A DNA stretch of 8,732 nucleotides from assembly GCA_001399805.1 (NCBI GenBank), contig LIHJ01000045.1:13207-21938 (forward strand). Reading direction: 5' to 3'. The position numbers and the translations under genes were made by a program. The notes beneath the pieces were generated by a model. It was not told where the DNA came from. It made no database searches and saw only the letters and a list, made by a program, of their open reading frames with translations. Below are positions 1 to 6,051 of this stretch, one piece after another; within the stretch, counting starts at the first letter, position 1, and every line of letters starts with the position of its first letter. Source of the stretch: Candidatus Bathyarchaeota archaeon BA1 (GTDB taxonomy: Archaea > Thermoproteota > Bathyarchaeia > Bathyarchaeales > Bathyarchaeaceae).

Positions 1-498
1 GGATCGCTCGTATCGGTAGACGGTTCCCCATTCCGCGTACCTGATGGGAAGTTCCTTGTAGCTTCTTGGCCTGGACTTGTATATTTGGATGTGGAAGGGG
101 CAGCTCATTGGTTTAACTGCGTAGGGTTCTCCCTCTTTCTCGAATATGTACATGTTTTCAGCATAGTATTCCAGATGTCCAGAAGTCTTCCAGAGTTCTC
201 CTCTAGCGATATGCGGTGTATATACAAGTTGATACCCATTCTTTAGATGCTCTCCTTCCCAGAAATCCCTGATTATCTTGCGCACCATCGCACCTTTTGG
301 ATGCCAGAGAGCCAATCCTATACCGATTTCCTCGTCTATGGAAAATAGATCTAGTTGCTGACCGAGAGTTCGGTGGTTTGTAGAAGGTTTTAAGTCGTCT
401 AGATGTTTTTTACCTTTGTTCTTAAGAATTCTTACGCTTTTGAAGAGTTTTATGGGATGTTTTGGCTTTATTAAAGAAAGTTTCTTAGAGGCCTGTTT
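1..498 (-). CDS. thrS: threonyl-tRNA synthetase, catalytic-domain fragment (3' end outside window, no start codon found)
   Basis: Minus-strand translation gives about 166 residues of a class II synthetase core, which would charge tRNA-Thr with threonine in the cytoplasm. Visible landmarks in order are [12 protein letters not shown] at the entry to the catalytic domain, [19 protein letters not shown] with YTPHI (motif 1 region), [15 protein letters not shown] holding the Cys that binds zinc in ThrRS, and [15 protein letters not shown] (start of motif 2), where the window ends. The family more often has MNCPGH and DHR, so this copy is somewhat divergent. The frame is closed by TAG at 499-501, and no ATG, GTG or TTG occurs before the conserved core; the first in-frame candidate, a TTG, lies inside it. 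The N-terminal editing or linker part is therefore missing, moved to another frame or lost. It may be a truncated second copy or a pseudogene. Family call is strong; functionality is doubtful. Confidence 0.85.
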
Positions 499-569
499 CT
501 AAATCACCCATTTCAGCTATCCCTCACGAAGAGAGGTGATGTGATTTTCTCATATATATCCATTTCTAT

Positions 570-579
570 TGAGCTCTTC
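570..579 (+). repeat. left copy of direct repeat (probable target-site duplication)
   Basis: TGAGCTCTTC here is identical to 1265-1274. The outermost one or two bases are shared with the inverted-repeat ends, so the true duplication is 7-9 bp. Confidence 0.7.
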
Positions 580-596
580 AGCTCTGTTACTTTAAG
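579..596 (+). repeat. left terminal inverted repeat of the insertion sequence
   Basis: CAGCTCTGTTACTTTAAG matches the reverse complement of 1249-1266 at all 18 positions. The transposase frame ends inside this repeat with TAA on the minus strand at 587-589, the usual arrangement for compact insertion sequences. Confidence 0.88.
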
Positions 597-1214
597 CTCA
601 TCACCTCCTTGACTAGGCTTATTAGCTTGAGGTACTCTGGCTGCTTGTGGAGGTTGAAGGGCCTCAGCCAGCTCTTTACGTGGGTTAGGCTGCATCCACG
701 CCTCCTGCATGGGTAGTGGTCGTCGAAGGCTTCCGTCCGGTCCTTAACCCTTTGGACAGCCCCCTCGATGAGGCTCCTATACTCATCGTCGAGGAGCCTG
801 TGCTCGAGGCCAAGCTTCTACACGCCTCAGGATGCCATTTTGCCCGTCTGTGCAGACGGGACGCCGCCATACCTCCGATGAGCTGTCTGAGGAGGGCCTC
901 AGCCGTCATGCTATTCCTAACCCAGCTGAACCATAAGCCTAGAAATCTGCGCTGATAGGGTTCATGGGCGACCCACACCAGCCATCAACGCCGCCCACCC
1001 TCACCATAGTCTCATCGACGATGAAGCATCTGACCCTCCCAGCTAGGAATAGGCTTTCCAACGGCGGAAGCCACTGAACCCAGCGCCATATCGAGACGTG
1101 GCTCCTGCGACGAAGGCCTCCAAAGCCTTGAGGCAGCCCTGAAACTTAAGCCTCGAAAACCAGATAAACACCGTAGAGGATAACAGATATGGGAGTCCTC
1201 TCCCTGATGAACAT
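587..1214 (-). pseudogene. DDE transposase of the insertion sequence, multiply frameshifted
   Basis: A transposase of roughly 210 residues can be pieced together from three frames, starting at ATG 1214 and ending at TAA 587-589. Recognisable blocks in order are RERTPISVILYGVYLVFE, LSFRAASR, SHVSIWRWVQWLPPLESL, RVRCFIVDETMVRVGG (first catalytic Asp), VAHEPYQRRFLGLWFSW, RRPVCTDG (second Asp), KWHPEACRSL, GLEHRLLDDEYRSLIEGAVQ (catalytic Glu), VKDRTEAFDDHYPC and CSLTHVKSWLRPFNLHKQ. At least five frame changes separate these blocks and one TAA stop falls in frame at 1146-1148. No single frame is long enough to be functional. All three DDE residues survive, so the ancestor was a normal enzyme that cut and joined the ends of this element. 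Family placement (IS6/IS240-like) is inference. Confidence 0.82.
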
Positions 1215-1248
1215 GGATTTTCACCAAGTTCACCAGGGAGACAGCTCC

Positions 1249-1266
1249 CTTAAAGTAACAGAGCTG
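1249..1266 (-). repeat. right terminal inverted repeat of the insertion sequence
   Basis: This is the perfect 18-bp partner of 579-596, lying upstream of the transposase start. The next bases outside it repeat the bases just outside the left end, as expected for a target-site duplication. Confidence 0.88.
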
Positions 1267-1274
1267 AGCTCTTC
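1265..1274 (+). repeat. right copy of direct repeat (probable target-site duplication)
   Basis: This is identical to 570-579. Intact matching flanks suggest that both ends belong to the same insertion event and have not been rearranged since. Confidence 0.7.
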
Positions 1275-1328
1275 TCAAAGGTCACAGCCCGAAAACTTGG
1301 CCAAAGTACTTCTTGGTTTACATGTTGA

Positions 1329-1668
1329 TTGTTTATAGCGCCCTCATTAGAGTGGTTTTGGTGGCTGGTTCTTCTCATCATTCCGGGCGCTTTTATTACT
1401 ATCTCGGGTTCTATTTCCAGCTTTTTCTTGGCAGAAAAACAAATCTATTATAGCCATGGATTATTCATTTTAATCATTGGTGAGCGATTCTGGTTTCTTC
1501 CATATAGGACCGGACGCCGTCGGCGAAGCGCTTATCGGTGTGGGCTCTTGTATATGCTTGATAGTATGCTTCATGCATATTAAAAAGTCGCGCCATGTCA
1601 ACGTAAATGCGCTTTTCAGAAGAAATAATCAGTTCTGCAGCGTTCTATGTAAGTTTGTCAAAGTCTAA
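1329..1668 (+). pseudogene. small membrane protein, apparent single frameshift
   Basis: Two overlapping plus-strand frames read as parts of one protein. The first, from TTG 1329, gives a strongly hydrophobic stretch (WFWWLVLLIIPGAFITISG, then SSFFLAEKQIYYSHGLFILIIG). It then turns into arginine-rich, unlikely sequence and stops at 1583. The second frame, open from 1477, supplies DSGFFHIGPDAVGEALIGVG and a further hydrophobic segment SCICLIVCFMHI with a basic tail, ending at TAA 1666-1668. Switching frames near 1477-1490 gives a protein of about 110 residues with three likely membrane helices. I do not recognise the family. Its end overlaps the converging phosphoesterase gene by 24 bp. It could instead be a short intact gene in the second frame only (63 residues, TTG start). 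Confidence 0.4.
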
Positions 1669-2364
1669 GAGAGAGCCTCCCACGATCTTCAATTTAGATT
1701 TTATCCTACCATCCCTGATCTTGATGACGTTGTAGGAGTTCTCAAAGAAGCCTCGTAGCCTGATGGTGGAAACAGCGCCTGAAAAGAGAAAATTGATGCC
1801 ATTTAGCTTCCATGACCAAGGTCGGTGTCGATGGCCGCTCAACACGAGGTCAGGGTTGACCTTTGAGAGCAGCTTCAGAACATCGCCTGCATCCTCTACT
1901 ATGGCTAATTCAAGACCGGTGTCAGGAACTGGAATTAAATGATGATGCATAACCAAAATATTGAGTTTATCCTCAGCGAAGCTGTCTTTAATGAATTGAA
2001 TCTGATCTCTCCCGACCCTCCCCTCATCCTTATCCGGTCTAGCCGTGTTCACATAGACCACCCTGCATTTTTCGATTTCAAGAATCCCTGAGGAAGGTCC
2101 GAAAAACTCCTCAAAAAGCATATAACCCGTGTACATGGAATCATGATTGCCCATCGTTACGATTTTCTGGCTGCACTCGATTTGATCAATAAATCTTTTC
2201 GCCTCCTCAAACTCGGTTTTGAACCCATTTTCCGTTATGTCACCGGCAATAATCACGAGATCAGGATTCAACCTATTAATTTCATTTATCGCCATGGTCA
2301 GTTTGTCTCGTAGGAATTGAGGCGCGCTCGTGCAATGCATATCAGATATTTGAGCGATGATCAT
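1645..2364 (-). CDS. calcineurin-like metallophosphoesterase (Icc/CpdA-like)
   Basis: This is an intact 239-residue cytosolic protein with the full metal-binding signature of calcineurin-like phosphoesterases: D8 and H10 (SDMH), D42 (AGD), G72-N73-H74-D75 (GNHD), H140-H142, and G177-H178-R179-H180 near the C-terminus. The family uses a two-metal centre to hydrolyse phosphomono- or diesters. The order and length resemble bacterial cyclic-nucleotide phosphodiesterase CpdA, but the substrate cannot be read from sequence. The ATG overlaps the stop of the 45-codon gene upstream (ATGA), and GAAGGAG at 2372-2378 is a well-placed ribosome binding site. No signal peptide or membrane helix is present. 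Family confident, substrate unknown. Confidence 0.93.
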   Translation of the reverse strand: MIIAQISDMHCTSAPQFLRDKLTMAINEINRLNPDLVIIAGDITENGFKTEFEEAKRFIDQIECSQKIVTMGNHDSMYTGYMLFEEFFGPSSGILEIEKCRVVYVNTARPDKDEGRVGRDQIQFIKDSFAEDKLNILVMHHHLIPVPDTGLELAIVEDAGDVLKLLSKVNPDLVLSGHRHRPWSWKLNGINFLFSGAVSTIRLRGFFENSYNVIKIRDGRIKSKLKIVGGSLLDFDKLT

Positions 2365-2498
2365 TGCCTTTCTCCTTCTATTTTACCCCTACCTAAGAGT
2401 TTAAAGATAATAAACGTTACTTCTATATGGCGCCTCCTTACGCCTTCTGAAAATTTTGATTGGACTCTTCCTTTCATACCGGGATCTTGTTTAGCCAT
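2361..2498 (-). CDS. 45-residue basic protein of unknown function
   Basis: The frame starts at ATG 2498 and ends with TGA at 2363-2361. It begins MAKQDPGMKGRVQSKFSEG, continues through VRRRHIEVTFIIFKLLGRG and ends KIEGERQ. It is rich in Lys and Arg, with one short hydrophobic patch (VTFIIFKLL) that could be an amphipathic helix or strand. Two features support it as a gene. Its start overlaps the preceding 93-residue gene by 8 bp and its stop overlaps the phosphoesterase start by 4 bp (ATGA). A degenerate relative of its 5' part also lies at 5931-6002. I see no ribosome binding site, so translation is probably coupled to the gene upstream. I do not recognise a family. Confidence 0.62.
   Translation of the reverse strand: MAKQDPGMKGRVQSKFSEGVRRRHIEVTFIIFKLLGRGKIEGERQ
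2372..2378 (-). promoter_or_regulatory. ribosome binding site for the metallophosphoesterase
   Basis: On the minus strand GAAGGAG lies seven bases before the ATG at 2364. It sits inside the end of the 45-codon gene, so the phosphoesterase is probably translated both by coupling and by its own site. Confidence 0.6.
2419..2489 (-). repeat. copy 1 of a dispersed 71-72 bp repeat (inside the 45-codon gene)
   Basis: By hand alignment it matches 5931-6002 in the same orientation with about eight substitutions and two single-base indels. It covers codons 4 to about 27 of the 45-codon gene. Confidence 0.8.
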
Positions 2499-2772
2499 TA
2501 CGTCTGTTTGTTATTTGTAAGTACATTTTTCTACTGCGTTGCAGCAAGCTATTTATGTCTAGTTCTCCTTGGTACAATCGCTCTATGAAATCGATGAGTT
2601 CCTTAGGCACCTGTGAGTTTCTGAGTTGAATCGTTGTTCTTTCGTCTAGTAATAGTTTTCTCAGTAGAATTTTAATTTCTGATGAGACAGAGTATCTTAG
2701 CAAAAGGAGCTTTCCTATGGCAGTTAAGGGCTGGTTATATTTTAATGCCTCTTTCGCACCCCGTAAAACCAT
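2491..2772 (-). CDS. 93-residue hypothetical protein, likely all-helical
   Basis: The frame begins at ATG 2772 (MVLRGAKEALKYNQPLTAIG) and ends at TAA 2493-2491. The sequence is Leu- and Arg-rich with evenly spaced hydrophobics (AIGKLLLLRY, EIKILLRKLLLDER, ELIDFIERLYQ), which suggests three or four amphipathic helices; no Cys and no membrane segment is seen. It is the first gene of an overlapping trio with the 45-residue protein and the phosphoesterase. No clear ribosome binding site precedes the ATG, so a leaderless or near-leaderless transcript is possible. A small regulator, antitoxin or adaptor would fit its size, but there is no direct evidence. Family unrecognised. Confidence 0.6.
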   Translation of the reverse strand: MVLRGAKEALKYNQPLTAIGKLLLLRYSVSSEIKILLRKLLLDERTTIQLRNSQVPKELIDFIERLYQGELDINSLLQRSRKMYLQITNRRNG

Positions 2773-2800
2773 ACAAAGTCATTTAAGTATTCTTCTTCAA

Positions 2801-2820
2801 TTAGAGAGTGGTCTCTCTAA
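2801..2820. promoter_or_regulatory. 20-bp dyad, possible operator upstream of the 93-residue gene
   Basis: TTAGAGAG-TGGT-CTCTCTAA is a perfect 8-bp inverted repeat with a 4-base centre, in the 109-bp gap between vapC and the 93-residue gene. Read on the minus strand, it lies 10 bases upstream of a TATA-like ATACTTAAAT (complement of 2781-2790), the usual place for a regulator site in archaea. The TATA-like box is only 8 bases from the ATG, closer than normal, so a promoter here is uncertain. No T-run follows the dyad, so it is not an obvious terminator. Confidence 0.4.
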
Positions 2821-2881
2821 GGGGCCTCAATCCTTAGCTTCACTATCTTGTTCTACCCTTTCGAGAAGAATGGAGAAGAGT

Positions 2882-3355
2882 CTAGCACGCTTCCCATTCT
2901 TTGAAATGTTTCAGTACATCTGCTGGGACGGGATTCACGTATTCCAGCCCTAAACGTTTACAAAGTCCCTCAAAGTCCGTATCCGTAGTCACTATTGTAG
3001 ATGCGTTTTCTTGTAAGGCAGACGCAAGATATGCACAGTCATACACGTCATGCTTTAGTTTTTCGGCGAGTTCGAAGCTTTTTGTTATGGTTTCCTTGCG
3101 AAGGCAATAATATTGTGGTCGATCATATTCTTCTAGGAAGTATTTAATCGCTTCCGCGCTCTCCTCTTTATCGCAACCCCATCTTTTGGTCATTATCCAA
3201 TAAGCCCTAATCGGAAGAATATCCATAATTAGCGGGGTATAAACTCCTCTCAATCCCTCCTCGATTATTGGTGCCACGTACTGATTTCCCGGATGATCCT
3301 CAACCAAAAATATGGCTAGCACGTTAACATCTATAATTCTCTTCTCATTACTCAC
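2882..3355 (-). CDS. vapC: PIN-domain ribonuclease toxin, VapC-like
   Basis: The protein is 157 residues from the GTG at 3355. The PIN fold is shown by IIDVNVLAIFLVE (D9), a mid-protein acidic residue (D45 in LIMDILPIRAYW), DVYDCAYLASAL (D103/D106) and TIVTTDTDFEGL (D125/D127), the acidic residues that hold Mg2+ for RNA cleavage in VapC toxins. GTG 3355 is preferred over ATG 3376 because it overlaps the antitoxin stop by 8 bp, has GGAGAGG at 3365-3371 nine bases upstream, and puts the first strand near the N-terminus as is usual. The gene directly follows an AbrB-type antitoxin, the standard archaeal VapBC layout. In free form it would cut RNA (tRNA in studied cases) and stop growth; the target here is unknown. 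All key residues appear present. Confidence 0.88.
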   Translation of the reverse strand: MSNEKRIIDVNVLAIFLVEDHPGNQYVAPIIEEGLRGVYTPLIMDILPIRAYWIMTKRWGCDKEESAEAIKYFLEEYDRPQYYCLRKETITKSFELAEKLKHDVYDCAYLASALQENASTIVTTDTDFEGLCKRLGLEYVNPVPADVLKHFKEWEAC

Positions 3356-3569
3356 CAAAAGTCGCCTCTCCAGCATTTAAGAAGGCTTCTTTACCCCAGT
3401 CCTCCTTTTTTGACCGCACTTTAACTGGTGTTGGAATGATGGGTTTCAGCAACAAAACCCCCTTCTCCTCCATTAATTCGAACTCCGCACCAGCTTTAAG
3501 GCCGAGCCTTTCTCTCTCCCCTACAGGGATCAATACTCTGCCCCTCTTATCCATCCTTATTCTTCCCAT
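3348..3569 (-). CDS. vapB: SpoVT/AbrB-type antitoxin, VapB-like
   Basis: This 73-residue protein has an N-terminal swapped-hairpin DNA-binding domain: MDKRGRVLIPVGERERLGL, then KAGAEFELMEEKGVLLLKP. Its polar C-terminal tail (VRSKKEDWGKEAFLNAGE) matches the part that in VapB proteins wraps around the toxin and blocks its active site. The antitoxin normally also binds its own promoter and represses the pair. The ATG at 3569 gives five residues before MDKRG; the ATG at 3554 is an alternative start with a more typical N-terminus. It overlaps the toxin start by 8 bp. Confidence 0.9.
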   Translation of the reverse strand: MGRIRMDKRGRVLIPVGERERLGLKAGAEFELMEEKGVLLLKPIIPTPVKVRSKKEDWGKEAFLNAGEATFGE

Positions 3570-3603
3570 TCTTATTCACCCATAATTTACATTTTTTTAA
3601 ACC

Positions 3604-3625
3604 CATATAAATATTTATTAATAAA
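3604..3625 (-). promoter_or_regulatory. TATA-type promoter with AT palindromes upstream of vapBC
   Basis: On the minus strand TTTATAT (complement of 3605-3611) lies 36 bases before the antitoxin ATG, which puts a start site about 25 bases downstream and leaves a short leader. Two palindromes overlap the box, TAAATATTTA at 3608-3617 and TTTATTAATAAA at 3614-3625. They are candidate operators for autoregulation by the AbrB-type antitoxin. AT-rich palindromes also arise by chance, so the operator reading is inference. Confidence 0.5.
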
Positions 3626-3644
3626 CCCACTTCTTAACTTATCC

Positions 3645-3779
3645 GTGGTTAATCCTAAGCTCAGGGCTTCTCAGGTTGGGTGCATCGACGTCGTGGCGCT
3701 TGGAATAGCCTCTGAAGAAGAGGCAAGGGAAACCCTATCCGCCGCCACCACGGCATTTTCAGGAAAGATTAGCGCTTAA
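3645..3779 (+). CDS. 44-residue hypothetical frame, possible gene remnant
   Basis: A GTG-started frame reads VVNPKLRASQVGCIDVVALG then IASEEEARETLSAATTAFSG and KISA before TAA at 3777-3779. It is markedly more GC-rich than the AT-rich DNA on both sides and has a protein-like mix (strand-like IDVVALGIA followed by a Glu/Ala helix). I do not recognise a family and see no ribosome binding site. It is divergent from vapB and just upstream of the oligopeptidase promoter region. It could be a remnant of a larger protein or chance. Confidence 0.25.
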   Translation: MVNPKLRASQVGCIDVVALGIASEEEARETLSAATTAFSGKISA

Positions 3780-3944
3780 CTCCACGGGTGTCATTTAACA
3801 ATCTAAATAACGCATTGCATTGAATAATTCAGATATTAAATACTTTCTTTTCTGTCTCAATGCGACATGAACGCTCCTTGACATGCCTTGTTAAAAGATT
3901 TAATCATGATTAAGAGATTTATTATTGAGAGGCGATGATCTGGT
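3780..3944. other. intergenic region and leader of the oligopeptidase gene
   Basis: AT-rich with no convincing gene. A TATA-like ATTTATTATT lies at about 3917-3926, and GAGGCGAT at 3929-3936 resembles the consensus GAGGTGAT, eight bases before the ATG at 3945. Because the TATA-like box is only about 20 bases from the ATG, either the transcript is nearly leaderless or the true box is the AAAGATTTAAT about 20 bases further upstream. The site supports 3945 as the original start. Confidence 0.4.
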
Positions 3945-5765
3945 ATGGCTGAGTGTGCTGACCCCCATTTGTGGTTAGAGAACCTACACGACTCCAAAGT
4001 GGTGAGATGGTTTTCGGAAAGGGATAAGGCTGCAAGAAAGCGTCTAAGAGGATTTCCATGAAGCTTAAGCCCCGAATTGAGCGCTACTATGCGATTGCAT
4101 ATGTTCTCCTTGTTAGGACAAGTAAAAATGGACATTTTGTTCTTTTGCGTGATGACGAAAACTTTAAAATTAGCGTGACAACTTCAGACGGTTGTGTTAA
4201 CGAGTTGATTAATTCTAAGGGGCTTGGGAAGGACGTTGTCTTACAGTGGCTTTATGCTTCGGATGAAGGGGATAGATTCGCTTTCTCCTATTCTTTTGCC
4301 GGTTCTGATGAGGGAATTTCGAAAGTTGTTGAAACACGGTCCAGAGAGGTTTTAGACGAGTTGAGAGGAAGAATAGGCGACATAACGTGGTTCGATAAGG
4401 ACAAATACTTTTACGGAAGATTTTATGCCAGGGAGAAAACACCGGATGGGGTTGCTCCGCCTGCGGTGAGAATTTTCCTGAGGGAAAACGGTAAAGACGA
4501 GATGGTCTTTGGCGGTGGCATCCCGAGATCCCACTTTAACTCTTAAGAAAAGCTCGCAAGGTTCCAGGGCCCTTTTAGCAGTAGATTACGGATGGACGAG
4601 AAGCGACATTTATGCTGGAAAACTGGAAGACCCTGAAAACTGGAATTTTCTCTATGGCAAAGGTGACTTTGTAGCTTTTCCGGTAGACTATCTCCATGGA
4701 AAATACTTGGTGGCTTCCTTTGATGAAAGGGGGATGGGGCGAATACTAGCCATTAATGGAAGGGGTGAAGCTTACGAGATTGTTGCAGAGCAACCATATC
4801 CTTTACAGGAGGCTGTTGTTGCCGAAAATAAAGTTGTGGCCAGCTATCTTGTCAACGCTTCCTCAACCATAAAAACATTTGGACTAGACGGCAGAAAATT
4901 TGAGGACATTAAACCCGAACCCTCTGGAACCATAGATTCGCTTGATTCCGACGGCACCAATTCCAGAGAAATCCACAAAGACCTCCAAATAAAGGACTTG
5001 TGGGTTAAATCTAAGGATTCAACCCGAATCCACATGTTTAAAATTGAGAAGAGAAGCAAAGAACATGGCCGGGTACTGGCTCACGGTTATGGAGGCTTTG
5101 CGGCTTCCTTAACGCCAAGGTTTTATCCGTATGTTATTCCATTCCTTGAGGATGGCGGAACCTTTGTGGTTGCCAATCTTAGGGGTGGTAAGGAATACGA
5201 CGAAGAATGGCATAGAAAAGGTATGAGGGAGAGAAAGCAAAATGTTTTCGACGACTTCATGGCAGTTTTGGAGTTTTTCAAACATAAAGGCTCCAAAGTC
5301 ATTGCCTTGGGAATCAGCAATGGAGGACTGCTTGCAGGAGCAGTTTTAACCCAACGCCCGGAACTGCTTGACGGGGCTTTGATTGGCTACCCCGTTCTAG
5401 ACATGCTTAGGTTCCACAAACTCCACATAGGGGAGGCTTGGGTTCCGGAATACGGCAATCCAGACAACCTAAAAGCAGCTGAATTCCTCGCTAAGTATTC
5501 ACCTTACCACAATGTAACCAAAAGAAAATACCCATCAATCATGCTTTACACAGGTCTACATGACGACCGTGTCCATCCAGCTCACGCATTCAAATTCGCA
5601 GCAAAACTCGAAGAGGTTAAAGCTCCATACCTGTTGAGGGTTGAGACAAAAAGTGGGCATTCAGGAGCAACACCCAAAACCAAGATAGAGGAATACTCGG
5701 ACATAATGGCATTCGTGTACAAAACACTCAAAATTAAGCCGAAAAACGAAGAACATCATGGCTAA
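3945..5765 (+). pseudogene. prolyl oligopeptidase (S9A family), two frameshifts, catalytic domain intact
   Basis: Three frames join into a peptidase of about 600 residues, close to the Pyrococcus enzyme. Piece one (3945-4061) holds the diagnostic N-terminus ADPHLWLENLHDSKVVRWF. Piece two (4058-4546) is the first half of the propeller (RIERYYAIAYVLLV, DEMVFGGGIPRSHF). Piece three, from about 4535 to 5765, finishes the propeller (YGWTRSDIYAGKLEDP, SYLVNASS) and carries the hydrolase domain: GYGGF, NLRGGKEYDEEWH, nucleophile Ser in GISNGG, Asp and Arg in HDDRVHP, and His in KSGHSG. The family cleaves short peptides after proline in the cytosol. The joins are near 4056-4060 and 4530-4550. About 25 residues of the last propeller blade also seem missing after DSLDSDGTNS, judging from remembered homologues. 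Base-call error could explain the shifts but not that deletion. Confidence 0.87.
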
Positions 5766-6051
5766 GATGAAAAGCCCCACCCTTCAATATTGCGGTCATC
5801 AACCCCGATTACCAAAAATGCATATAACGCGCTTTCCCCATCCATTAGGAATACATGAGAAAAACAGGGGATTTTACGGGGATGTCTCCACTCTGAGCGA
5901 CAATAAACATTCCTTCTACAATTCCGCATCACTTCTATATGGCACGCCTACTTGCGCTTTCTGAAGATTTTGACTGGATTTTCCTTTCATACTGGGATCT
6001 TGCCCGAATTAACAACCGCCTAATAGAAGTTCAGCCTTCCGCCCTACACCA
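5766..6051. other. intergenic region between two converging broken genes
   Basis: Apart from the degenerate repeat at 5931-6002, I see no convincing coding sequence, RNA gene or terminator. Confidence 0.5.
5931..6002 (-). pseudogene. degenerate second copy of the 45-codon gene
   Basis: The minus strand keeps QDPSMKGK, then after a one-base loss VQSKSSESASRR, then after a one-base gain the HIEV codons, against QDPGMKGRVQSKFSEGVRRR and HIEV in the gene at 2361-2498. The start codon is gone, replaced by TAATTCGGG upstream. Beyond the end of the match a further block resembling GTTTATTATC reappears at about 5909 after a short insertion. It sits alone between two broken genes, without recognisable remains of the 93-residue gene or the phosphoesterase. 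It may be a decayed paralogue or a transposed fragment. Confidence 0.6.

Larger units (their letters stand above)
579..1266 (-). mobile_element. short archaeal insertion sequence (about 0.69 kb), inactive
   Basis: The element is bounded by an 18-bp perfect inverted repeat, CAGCTCTGTTACTTTAAG at 579-596 and its complement at 1249-1266, and carries one transposase remnant on the minus strand. A 10-bp direct repeat, TGAGCTCTTC, lies at 570-579 and 1265-1274 and overlaps the ends. If the element is taken as 580-1265, the flanking duplication is exactly 9 bp; if 579-1266, it is 7 bp. Inside, base composition is visibly more GC-rich than the flanks. A target duplication of about 8 bp and a single small DDE transposase fit an IS6/IS240-like archaeal element, but that family name is inference from the protein style. 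Confidence 0.8.

Noticed and set aside
598..612. Minus-strand AAGGAGGTGATG, a perfect ribosome binding site abutting an ATG.
   Set aside because: It is coding sequence at the end of the transposase remnant (Lys-Glu-Val-Met), the ATG is far too close to the site, and the frame ends three codons later.
513..710. Minus-strand 65-codon frame across the left end of the insertion sequence.
   Set aside because: Its first part is an out-of-frame reading of the transposase C-terminus and the rest runs through the inverted repeat into intergenic DNA.
716..955. Plus-strand frame opposite the transposase.
   Set aside because: The conserved DDE blocks lie on the minus strand, so this is a shadow frame.
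4058..4061. ATGA overlap read as translational coupling of two separate genes.
   Set aside because: Both sides belong to the same prolyl oligopeptidase, so it is a frame break within one gene, not a gene boundary.
4050..4065. Programmed ribosomal frameshift in the oligopeptidase.
   Set aside because: No slippery heptamer or convincing downstream structure is visible, and a second shift plus an internal deletion point to decay.
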